From Desmodesmus armatus (taxonomy: Eukaryota; Chlorophyta; Chlorophyceae; Sphaeropleales; Scenedesmaceae): a DNA stretch of 64,000 nucleotides. A model generated the notes under the pieces. The model saw only the letters and a program-made list of their open reading frames with translations, searched no databases and was not told where the DNA came from. This document shows positions 1-10,600 of the stretch, piece after piece. Positions within the stretch are counted from its first letter, which is position 1, and each line of letters starts with the position of its first letter. The stretch covers positions 91,803 to 155,802 of the forward strand of contig VIIQ02000212.1 of NCBI GenBank assembly GCA_007449985.2, given 5' to 3'. Made by a program: the position numbers and the translations under genes.

Positions 1-14
1 TGAATGCTCCACAG

Positions 15-476
15 CGTTCATCGACTTCGCTTACTTTGTGTAAGTGCCCTTGTGCTTGCCATGGCTTGACTTTGAACTTGCTTCTGACAGCAAACAGCCA
101 GCTCATGAGCTGATCAAAAGGTGTCTGTCCAGCAACCGCCATGCCCACAGTCCGTAACTGCACACACACGGCTAGTTGCATCAGTCACAAGCCTCAATAT
201 GTGCTGTCAGCTATTTCTTTTCATGCGTCTTCCAGGATGCTTTTGCGTGATTCTGTGCTGTGAAGTGTCTTGCTGTCATCCTCAGGCAAGGCACAGCCTA
301 GCCAGCACTTTAATGACAACAGGCCGACACTGCTTGTGCTGTCTGCGCACCACCTTGCTGCTGTGCGTAGGGACAGTGAGACGGTTGAGGCTGTCTCTGC
401 AGCAGAGGCCGCAGGTCTACACATGGTGCAGCCCTACAAGTACATCATGAAGTTCCACAAGGAGGAGCGCTACTGA
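15..476 (+). CDS. 3' end of a secreted Cys-rich protein paralogue (partial)
   Basis: This is the tail of a gene that enters from the left edge. A 25-nt exon (15-39, preceded by an AG acceptor, followed by GTAAGT) encodes the F-I-D-F core. After a 331-nt intron ending in TAG (40-370), the last exon (371-476) ends in TGA with the C-terminal motif HMVQP...YIMKFHKEERY. The neighbour at 2008-4600 has the same design: its penultimate exon is also exactly 25 nt, with the same phase and F-I-D-F core, and its last exon carries HMVQP...TYTVRLNKDGKY. The two are therefore tandem paralogues. Function is not recognised. Confidence 0.75.
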
Positions 477-2007
477 GCAGACGGCGTGATCGCATGAGAT
501 GGCCCTGATGTGGACGCTGCAACGGCTTGTGCTGTCGGCCAGTAGTGCCCCAGTGCAGTTGGCAAGGCCGTGCTGTGGCTGTGTTCAGCTGAATTGAAGG
601 GACTAGCTTACCGCCATCAGGGCAGCAGCAACACGCTTGTGGCAGCTTCGGTGTGAGAACAGGCAGGCCTGGTGCCCTTGTGTGAATCTGCCAAGAGCTG
701 ATGTAGTGATGTGTCAGTGGTGATGGTATTCGGCTTGTTTTTGGTGTCTTGCACAGCTGCTGGGGGTGGGGACGTGTGCTGCATGGAGCCGCCAGCGTCT
801 TGTTTTGCTGTGTTGGCTGTGCTGGTGTTTGTGCCGCCGCGCTATGAAGATCTCGTGTCGGTGGGCACCACCACTCAGCATCTTCAGTGTAGGTTGTGTA
901 TGTGTATGTGGCGTGCAACAGCAGGCCAGTAGCAAAGAGTATCATGCGCTCTGCATGGCTTGGCCGCAAGGGATCAGGTGGCTGCAATTTGCATGCAGCC
1001 AAGATGCAACGTATGAATTTTGGGGAGTTGCTGTTGTTACATCGACTGATGTTGGAGAGGGCTGGCTGGCAGCTGTGACAGCTGCACATGCTGGTCTGTT
1101 CCAGACCTGTTTTTGGTGGCTGTGACGCCAATGGTCGCTGACACATGCTGCCTTTACTGTGCCTCTGGATCACCAGCGACAATGCAGGATCAGTGGCAGG
1201 ATTGCTTGAGCTGCTGCGTGTCTTGTGAAGTGTTTTATGTAAGCAATACTGTTACATGCCAGTACTGCTGACGCCCATGGCCATGGTGGTGTGCTTGCAG
1301 CCAAGCGCGGGCAGGATGACATGACGTACTGTGGTGTATAGGGACTGATTTTTGGCCAGCAGTGTTGATGGTGGGTGTGCTGACATGGTACCCAACCTGT
1401 ACACAAACCCTGGGGCCGCAGCTAACAACATCGCAAACAGAGCATCCCTGATTCAAAAAGTTATGCCTCAACGGCAGCAGGCCGACAGCAGTGTGTGCTT
1501 GTCAAGACTTGTCTGCACATGTGCCAGGCACACCTGAAGGCTGCTATGCAAACATCAGCGATCTCAGAGTGAGGGCCACTGCAAAAGGGAGCTGTCTGGG
1601 TCTGGATAAATGGCAGTTGCGAGCCCAGAGGGTACCCAGAGCTCAGCTGTGGGTGCCTACTCCAGTACTGGAGTACTAGCTAGTGGAGTGTCATGGATCC
1701 TCCTTCTGTACTGTACATGTACTGGCGCGCCCCCAGAAAACACGGGCCAATGTGCTGCAGGAGAACTCATAGTACTATGCTTGAAACTTGTGGGGGGCCA
1801 TTGTTAGCATCAGAGTTGTGCCGTGACACAAGCGACGCCCCGCCTTCCAGGCCTCGTGGGCTCCTCATCTGAACGCTAGGCTGACGACAACCACACCAGA
1901 GTCTTGCTGGCTTCCATTATCGTGTCTTAAGGTCAGCTATTGGCCCATATCGTCTCCTTGGTGGTGTGGTGGTTGTTTAACCAACTCGAGTCAAAGTGCC
2001 CTGCAAG
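477..2007. other. Intergenic: 3' UTR of the partial gene and upstream region of the next
   Basis: No gene is supported here. A TGTAA motif at 1238-1242, the usual poly(A) signal of Chlamydomonas-type algae, may end the transcript of the upstream gene; this is weak because the motif is short. The region just before 2008 should hold the promoter of the next gene, but I see no clear TATA box. Open frames on both strands here lack codon structure resembling the flanking genes. Confidence 0.4.
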
Positions 2008-4600
2008 ATGCGGGCCCTCTCCGTGTGCGTGCTGCTGTGCTCAGCATTAGTACTAACAAGTGCAGCCAAGCCCGGCCCCGCACTGTTCTCTGATTGGCTT
2101 GAGAAGCAGACCACAGCAGCTGCACCATCCTCAACTGCCAAGCCTGCTGCCTCCCCTGCCTACGAGGAGGCCGACTACGATTGGGGCTGCTTCACGGAGA
2201 AGAGATTTGGCAACTGCCGTGCCATTGGCTGCAGTGACTTCTGTGATGGCGAGGATTGCGAAACCGCACAACCTTGCTGGTCTACCTTCTATGCCGAGTG
2301 AGTCTTCTGCAGCTGCCTGGCAGGAGGATGGCATGTAGTGCTTACCGCTGCAAGCAGACGCCAGCTTGTCACCCTTTTAGAGCAGCTGCAGCTGAAGACA
2401 AGGTCCCTGCTGCTTGCTGTTGCTTCTGCTGTTGCTGCGCAGGTCGACTCTGTCCTGTTGTGAGAAGCGGGAGTACGGAGATGACCAGCCCCCATCACTC
2501 ATCACCAACCTTGAGATCGGCACGTGTGAGATTACTGGGTTCGCTTTCAACAGATTCGACACCATACCTGTGGCCGGCTCCTCAGTTGCTGGCGTCACCA
2601 AGGGCGGAACATTCCAGGCAGTCTGGTAGGTACATGTGCCAGAGCTACTTGGGGCAGGGCCGCATGTCTTTCATGCGCCGCAGTGTACTTCCAGCCAACT
2701 TCAAGGAAACATCAATAGTGTCCTAGAACAAGGGGCGCGCATCACTTGCAGCAGGGATAGACCCAAGCCCGGTTGAAGCACTCAGGGCACAGCTGCTGAA
2801 GTTGTCTCAACCGTCAGCGGTTGCAGAAGACACTCAAAATCCCAGTCATTCAGCAGCAAGGCCAGCGTGCTTGTACCTGTGCCCGTGTGTCTGTTACGGC
2901 GGCAGCGCCGGCGCGCTGGCATACGCCATCAGCCATGCCTGACTTGTGCTGATCATAACTGCTTGCCCGCCTGAGTGCGCCGCACACTGTGTGTGACTCA
3001 CCTTTGTGCTGCCTACCTGCCCATGATGCCATGTTTCCTTACAGCAACCTCCACCAAGGCGGGCAGTGTGACCACCCCTTCTGTGACTCCATGGTGCTGA
3101 GCTGGAAGGGTACTGCTTTTGCCACTCCTGCAGGTAAGGGTTAATTTCTGTACACTAAACCCTAATAGTACACTTCCATTGAAGCTTGACCCTAACATCA
3201 AAGCAATGAGTGGTGCGTCCGCGCAGTAGAGGGGGCGGTGGCAACATCATGTGTACACTTGCTGGAATGCAAAAGCATCAACTAGAGGTGCACAGCTCGC
3301 TACCAGTGGGTGTGTTACCTTGTCCCTCCAGCTTGCATAAGTCAAATGTTACACATGATGAGCCCGCGTGCATGCCGTGTGCTGGTCCTGCACATGGCAG
3401 GCACATAGGCAGAACCCAGGCGCATGCCTACCCCAGGATTTGGTGTTTCCCCGTCTGAAACCGCCTTGCCCTCTCTGATGTCTGTACATGTCTTGCACAC
3501 CCCCTGCAGTGAGCAAGACGAACCCCGCAGGGCCAGAGTACGAATGTGAAAGAGTGGAGGACCTGTTCCCCGGGTTTGAACTCCATAACATCCGCAAGAG
3601 TGGCCAGAAGACCGGCAAGCAGGCAGGCAAGAAGGCTGGCATGGGCGCCAAGAGGGGTCTCAAGGGGGAGGTTGGCGAGGTGGCTTACTACCACGACCCT
3701 TCTGCAGCCACCACCTACTACCAGGGCCGTGCCCTGATCCTGAGCGGCCCAGCCACTGTGTCCAGCCGCAAGTACAACATCAAGTACAGCACAGGTGAGC
3801 GAAGGAGGGATGCCATGCTCAGTGAGGTTTTGTGGCTCAGGGTACCCGTACCAAGTTACCCTGAGCCACTCAATCAAAGTAGGCCAGCAATTGATTGAGT
3901 GGGGGAAGGAGTGCGCTTGTGGATTGAGTGGGGGAAGGAGTGCGCTTATGGATTGCCAAGCCGCAGGGGCTGATCAGTCCTCAATTTTGATGAGCCAGTG
4001 TGCAGCATGCTGCACTTTTGCACCACCCACTGGTGACCAGCTGGCGGTCCAAACTCCTAGGCTCGCACGAGTTCTGGGAGAATATTGCACTTGGGTCGAC
4101 CATGTCTGTACAGCCTGGTTCAAGTCACACAACATGTGTATTGCAACGTGATGTTACTGTTGCCGCTCTGCCATGCTGTGATGTCATGATGCGTCCTGCA
4201 GCTTTCATCGACTTCACATATGACTGGTGAGTGGTGGCTGTTCGACGTCACGCGCGTGCAAGATGCTGACATGCTATATGCACATGCTTGCTGTCGATCC
4301 TGGCCACACCGACAGCACCGCCAGTAGTAGTTTCTTTGCCCTTTGATCAGCACACGGCAACAACAGGTCTTGCTAGCGAATCGCTTGAACAGGAGAAGTA
4401 GCATGTGGTGCGCAAGGATTCTGACTGCGCATACGCGCGTGCTTTTTCTGCACTGCCATGCTCTGCTGTGCCACAGGGCCCCCGATGTTGATGGCATAAC
4501 TGAGGTCCCAATCACTGTCAGCGGAGCCGAGGCCGCCAACATGCACATGGTCCAGCCTTGGACCTACACTGTCAGGCTCAACAAGGACGGGAAGTACTGA
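2008..4600 (+). CDS. Secreted Cys-rich protein of unknown function, six exons, 331 aa
   Basis: Exons: 2008-2297, 2443-2625, 3045-3133, 3510-3794, 4202-4226, 4477-4600. All five introns are GT/AG and every phase joins correctly, giving 331 aa. The ATG at 2008 is preferred over an in-frame GTG 12 nt upstream because a signal peptide starts there: hydrophobic VCVLLCSALVL, then SAA at about residues 18-20. The mature part has a Cys-rich stretch (WGCF, GNC, IGCSDFC, GEDC, PCW, SCCEK) encoded by exons 1-2 and further Cys in exon 3 (CNL, QCDHPFCD). Exon 4 carries a basic Lys/Gly-rich segment (QKTGKQAGKKAG). The C terminus matches the partial paralogue at 15-476. I do not recognise a family. A secreted or cell-wall role is inference from the signal peptide and Cys content. 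Confidence 0.85.
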
Positions 4601-6480
4601 AGGCCGCGCTGTGAAACACACTGAGTGCCTGCACATGCCTCCCAGGAGCTACTAGTATATGCGCTGCGCTGGAAAGATGTTGTGCTGGGGCTGTTGGGCT
4701 GACTGGTGTACAATGGGAAGACGCGCAGTTGATTCGTTGTGGTTTTGTGTTGGTAGCCCATCAGGCTGCGCACCATGAGTGCCAGTACCGTGCAGGTGAC
4801 CCTGCCCCTAGGGTGCAGGGGAGCTACTAGTATGCACTGGAATGGTGTCGTGCTGGGCTGTTGAGCTGGGCGCTTCGCACCGGGACAAGAAGACGTAGCT
4901 GCGTTGCTGCGTTTTTGTGATGGTGGCTGCGCCTGCAGATACAGTGACGCAGCGGTGTGCATGCGCCACACGCACCAGGGTGGGCCTGATGCATGCGGAT
5001 TAGGCTCGTAAGGGACGTGTGTGCTGGATGCGCTTTGTTTGTGTTGTGACCCTCAGCTTTGACCTCAGTTTGACCTGCATGGAGCTGGAACCAGCAATGC
5101 AGCTGTGACAGCTGCACGGGGACCGTCCCGATACTATCATTACAACGCTTGCAATGCCGCGGTGCTTGTAGCGTTTGGTTAACTTACCCAGTACTTGTAG
5201 ACTTGTGACTACCGTAGTAGTGTGACTAGTTGATGTAGCAATGCCGTACCCCCAGCTGGTGTAACATGCCTTCAAGTGGCATCACCCTTAGACTGGGTGA
5301 AATAGACTAGGGAGCTATCGTAGCTGTCAGCGGCGTGTTTGGTGAGCGGCATCAGACAGCTGGCGGTTGGGTACAGCAGGGTACTGTGGGGAGCTTGCAC
5401 GACAGCACAAGTCCAGCAGTTTGCTGTCAACAGGGCCCCAGGGCGGCTGTTGTCGATCACTCCTTGCTTGCATGCAGACTCTCATGCAGCGTGAGACTGG
5501 CATACGCAAGGCGGCAGGCGCAAGTAGTGTGTGGCGGAAGACAACACAATATGACTGTGCAGGCAACTGGTTTGCCTTGTTGATTTCCGTTGATGTAGAC
5601 TAGAAGGGTTCTGTGCAGTAATGAAAGCAATTGAATGGCTCACTTGTACTGCAGCAACCTTGACTTTGTCTGGCAGACAAATCAGCTTCACACGCTCAAG
5701 CTCCTATGCCAGCTGCACATGCATACGCATCACTAATGCATTACTACTACTTTTCGTTGGCAGACACGGCAGCTTCAGCCTCTGCGATCTTACTACAACG
5801 CTCAAGCTCTTATGCCAGGCTGGCCCAGATGCAGGTGTTGGTGCTGTTGTGGCCCTCCCAGGCACACCCTTGTGACATAGAACACCCCTGAAGCACGAAA
5901 CAGAGGTCCTGAAGTACGGCAGAGAAGCATCTTTAGTTCACTGCAAGCCTGATTCGCGGGTCTGACAGACTGCCAGCTGAGGTTGACCACATGCAGGGGT
6001 CAAACGTCGATCCCTCGGTCAACGCCGCAGACTTCTCACACAAGCGGCGGTGTATGAGTCTGCTTGCTTGGTAATTGATATTCTTAGCTGGGGCGCTTGA
6101 AGGCATAGACAGATCTGAGATCACATGCCAGTTTGCCGAGCTGGGCTGAGGCGAGGTGCAATCCACTCCTTCTTCTTCGCTGGCAATACATCTTTGCTCT
6201 TGGAAACATGCATGCAACTGCACGCATGCAGTTTCCAAGGTGCCACGTCACTCATCAGCACTTTGTGCCAAGCTTCGGCACCGGGGTCAGGCGAGCAGCA
6301 GCGGTTGCTAAAGCTACAGCAGGTATGTCTATCGTCTTAGAGGCTTGGAAGCACGCGGATCTTGACACTGGCCTCGGCCAAAATGACCCCCTGGGGGTGC
6401 ACCCCCAGGGGGTCACAAGCGTCCCCTGTGATGGAGATGGGATAAGCAGTACAGCATTGCTTAAGCACTACTGCACTTCC
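4601..6480. other. Intergenic region with degenerate local duplications
   Basis: No gene is supported. A TGTAA at 5260-5264 could be the poly(A) signal of the gene ending at 4600. Two imperfect copies of a roughly 170-bp segment beginning with ACTAGTAT lie at about 4651 and 4826. A shorter imperfect duplication containing CGCTCAAGCTC(C/T)TATGCCAG occurs at about 5693 and 5800. The perfect palindrome at 6384-6415 is listed separately. Confidence 0.4.
6384..6415. repeat. Perfect 32-bp palindrome
   Basis: The two 16-nt halves are exact reverse complements, centred between 6399 and 6400 with GTGCAC at the centre. Each half is TGACCCCCTGGGGGTG or its complement, and each half itself contains the near-palindrome CCCCCTGGGGG. 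It would form a loop-less hairpin or cruciform. It lies about 1 kb before the first assignable PLGG1 exon. A binding site, a transposon remnant or a replication by-product are all possible. Confidence 0.9.
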
Positions 6481-7381
6481 TGCTGAAGCAGTGTGTCGTC
6501 CCTCATATTCCTCACCAGTGGTGGGCGCCTCCAGAGGGATCCCTTGCCCACCCCCTCATGCTATACCGCTGCTCACGCGCATCCCACATCCCCCCATCCA
6601 TCCACCCCCGCCCCAGCCACCCCACCCCAACCTACCCACCCCTACCCACCCACCCACCCTTCCTCCTATTCACCCACCCACCCACCCTGTGTCTCCTGCT
6701 CACTCGTCCCACCTCGCCCACCCCCCCCCCTCTTCCAACTCTTACCGCAGCGCATACTGCACAAATCTGCGGACTAAGGTGTCCTCGTGGCGTGTGACAG
6801 CATAGTCTGCATAAGTGGTGTACAGGGGCTCGTGGGGTTGGGGGCACCCCCCTCCCCCTCTCGCACACAACCCCTCCAGCCTCTGCCCTCCTTCGGCACG
6901 CTCCTGCCTGTCCTGCTGCCCAGCATAATGGGGCAATCGCGGTGCAGTCACACCCGCTCTCCCCTCAAGCAACGCGCAGGGCCAGGCCGCTCATGCCAAC
7001 GCTCTCTCCCTCACACTCTCCCCTGCTGCTCTCCCCTGCTGCTCTCTCTGTCTCTGCTTCCGCCCATTCTCGATCACCGTTGCCTGCAGGCACACTAAGT
7101 TCCCTTCTGCCCCCTCTGCTCACCCTCACAGTTCCACAGGTAGCCAGGGACCTGTCCCCTGCAGCGCGGTCGCAGCAGTCCCCCTCTTGGCTGAAGCAGC
7201 AGTCCCACAGCCTCTGTCAGTGACGCCACCCCAACCCAGAATCGTCTGTCAGCTACAACTCCCTTTGCCATTCCCCCTCATTCCACTGTCACTGATACCC
7301 CTCAGCCTTCCACACCCCTGCCCTAACCGCCCACACCACCACCTCCACCACCTCCAATCCTATCCACATTTTATCCTGCAG
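6481..7381 (+). other. Probable 5' exons and transit-peptide region of PLGG1, unresolved
   Basis: The first exon I can assign to PLGG1 starts at 7382 with a split codon, so at least one upstream exon must exist. The stretch is C-rich with CCCACCCA-type runs (6590-6730) and contains several possible acceptors. An ATG at 6928 opens a Ser/Arg-rich frame that looks like a chloroplast transit peptide (MGQSRCSHTRSPLKQR...), but it runs to a stop at 7098 and I found no convincing donor to join it to 7382. No exon here should be taken as established. Confidence 0.35.
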
Positions 7382-7553
7382 GCCCCTCAAGTGGCCGTAC
7401 TCCAACCCCCAGCACCAGCAGCAGCGCCAGCGCCGGCGGCGCGCGCGGCGACAGCAGCAGCCCCTCCCCTACAGGCTCTGTCAGCAATGCTATTGTCAGT
7501 TTCTTCGATGATTTGACCCGGGGGTCTGTCAGTATCGATGAAGGTGATGAACC

Positions 7554-7600
<47 letters not shown>

Positions 7601-10600
7601 CCCCAGCAGCAATAGCAGCGGCAGATGCAGCAGCTGGGAAGGTTGCAGCAGGAAAGAATGGTGGTGCAGCAGGGGAGTGGGATGCAGCTGCTGTTGCTGT
7701 GGTGGCTGCGGCAGCAGCACTGGCATCAATGGAAGAAACCAGTGATCTGCCTCCTGCTGCTGCTGCTGCTGCTGCTGGTGCTGGTGCTGGTCGCAGTGAC
7801 GCCAGCAGCAGTGGCGGCAAGGTCGCTGCCAGTTCGAAGGGTATAACTGCCACCCCTGCTGCTGCTGCTGCTGCTGGTCGCAGTGACGCCAGCAGCAGTG
7901 GCAACAAGACCGCTGCCAGTTCCCAGGGTGTACCTGCTGCTGCTGCTGCTGCGAAACAGCCGGACACCACACCGGCTCCTGCTGCTGCAGGCACAGGCCG
8001 CACCAGCACCAGCAGTGTAAGCAAGCAGAACCCCCCAGCACAAGTCACCCTCGCAGCCGGCAGCAGTGGCAGCAATGCCGGCAGCAGTGGCGGCAGCAAT
8101 GGCGGCAGCAGTGGCGGCAGCAGTGGCGGCAGCAGTGGCAGCAGCCGCCAGGCTGTAGCAGAGGAGGCTGTGAGGGGTGCTGGTGGTGGTTTGCAGTCAG
8201 GGGCCCTGGGGCTGTCAACAGCAGCAACAGCAGTAGGGGAGGAGGGGGCTGGTGCGGCTGTTGGAGCAGTAGTGACGTGGCTGGTGCAGGGGTTGGTGGG
8301 TGTGGCGCTGCTGCAGGGGCTGAAGATGGCAGTGGAGGCAGCAGCGCAACAGGTCAGACTGGGGCCTGGGGGTAGGGGGTTGAAAGGTTTTGAAGTCTGG
8401 GGAGTGGGAGCAGTCGAGGGCAGGCAGTTAGGCAGGGACAGCTACTAGCAGATGGAGGGACGTGCGTGTCTAGCCACAGGAAGTGTGTGTGTGTGGTGCC
8501 ACCAGTGGTGGTGGGGGGGGGGGCTGCTGCAGTGGCAGTTGCAGTGAAGCTGGTGAGACTGGGGGCTTGGGGGTTCTGGGGCTTTTTGGTGGTGGTGGGG
8601 GGGGGGGTGTTGTGTTCCTGAAACGCTTCTAGCAGATGAAGCGATAGCGGTGAGGCAGGTGGGGGGGGGGGGGGGTGTACAGCAGTGTGTGGGGGTGAGG
8701 GGGCGGGGTTGGTGCTGCACCGGCGCATGGGTTGGTGGGTGTGGTGCTGCTGCAGGGGCTGAAGGCAGCAGTGGAGGCAGCGATGCAGCAGGTGAGACTG
8801 GGGGGCCTAGGGTTACGGAATCTGGGGCTTTTCGATGGTGCGGGGGGGGGGGGGGGGTTTGCACACATACTGGCAGATGAAGTGACAGCCGTGCGGCAGG
8901 ATGGGGACATTGTGCAGCAGTGAGCGTGGGTGTGGCTTCACTCAGTGCTGCTGCTACTGCTGCCGCTGCTGCTGCGGCACGTACCTTGATGAAAACTGCT
9001 GCTGCTGCAGGTTGGCATGACAGCCATCCCCCCAGCAGCGCTAAGCATGCTGGCAGTCTCAGCGCTGCTGGCAGCAGCAGGTCCTGCAACGGCAGACAGG
9101 CTCGTAGGTCTGTTGGATGCTGCTGTTGCACCCATCCCCTCCAACACCCCCCCCTCCCCAAAACTCCTGGACGCCGGTTCACTCAGTGCTGCTACTGCTG
9201 CCGTTGCTGCTGCGGCGGTATGTACCCCGCTCAAACCGCTGCCGCTGCTGCTGTTACTGCAGGTTGGCGTGACAGCCATTCCCCCAGCAGTGCTAAGCAT
9301 GCTGGCAGTCCTCCTGCTGCTAGCAGCAGTAGGTCCTGCAACGGCAGACAGGCTCGTAGGTCTGTTTGATGCTGCTGTTGCCCCCCTCCCCTCCCCTGCA
9401 CCCCCCCTCCCCAAAACTCCTGGACGCCGGTTCACTCAGTGCTGCTACTGCTGCCGTTGCTGCTGCGGCGGTATGTACCCCGCTCAAACCGCTGCTGCTG
9501 CTGCTGCTGCTGCAGGTGGGCGTGACAGCTGTTCCCCCGGCTGTGCTAAGCATGCTGGCAGTCCCAGCGCTGCTAGCAGCAGCAGGTCCTGCAACGGCAG
9601 ACAGGCTCGTGAATCTGTTTGATGCTACTGTTGCCCCTTGGACCACCGATCTGCTGGGGCTGTTTTTTCTCCCGGCTGTGGCGATACTGCCGGTGCTGCT
9701 GAGGGGTATGCAAGGTGGGTGTGCTGCTCGCGCTGTGCTGTGTTGTGCCGTGCAATGCTGTGCTGTGCGGTGCGGTGCGGTCTAAGCGCGCGCATCGTCA
9801 GCACATGCTCCTGTGATGTTAGATTGTTGCTGCTTGTCTTGTCCGCTTTCCTGCTGCGCCCTGCTGTGGTGTTGCTGCATGTGTCTTGTCTCTAAGCTGT
9901 GACCGCCTGCGATGTGCTGTGCTGGTGCTGTGCTGGCATCTCTTATCGTATGCTGTGCTGCGCTATGCAGGATCTGACTTGGCGGGACTGCTGAGCGTTG
10001 CTGCAGTCAGCACAGCCGCAACACTACTGCTCACTGCATCAGTCGCTGGAAGGATAATAAGGCAGGAAGCCCCTACATCAGCAGCACCAGCGCACCAACC
10101 GCGCGCAGCAGCAGCATCGCAACAGTCAGCAGCAACAGCAGCGGCAGAGGGTAGCGGGCGTGGCTACAGGCTTACGTCTGGCCCTGCTGCTGCTGTGCTG
10201 TTCTCGCTGTCATTTCTGGCAGCGGCTGGACCCCTGGCCCTCACTAGGTGAGGCAGGCACTATGTGACAGCAACCAACTTTGAATTTGAATTTGGAATCT
10301 GAATATGACTTGTACTTTGACTTTGAGAGTGAGAAGTTTATGTTCAGTGCCAGAAGGATACCGTTGTACATATCTGCTGGGCCAAAAGCTGCTTGTCGGT
10401 CGCTGTTGTGTGTGCCCCCTTCTTGCCATGTGTGGTGTGCCCCCTGTATGGCCACACATGCATTTGCTGGACAGGCGCGCGCGCGCCTGTTGTTGCTTGC
10501 GCCGTGCGCCATCAGCTGGTGCGTCACCGACACAAGGGTGCTGCCGCGCTGTGCGCGCGCACATTCCTGCTCGGGCGCCTAGGTGCACCTACACATGTTG

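Noticed and set aside
445..1182. 245-codon open frame on the minus strand
   Set aside because: It runs against the 3' UTR of the partial gene, has no splice structure or family signal, and long chance frames are common in this GC-rich DNA.
7371..8099. Ala-rich 242-codon minus-strand frame
   Set aside because: It is the complement of the PLGG1 Ala/Ser repeats. GCT/GCA runs are open on both strands, and the plus-strand frame joins in phase to the LrgA/LrgB exons.
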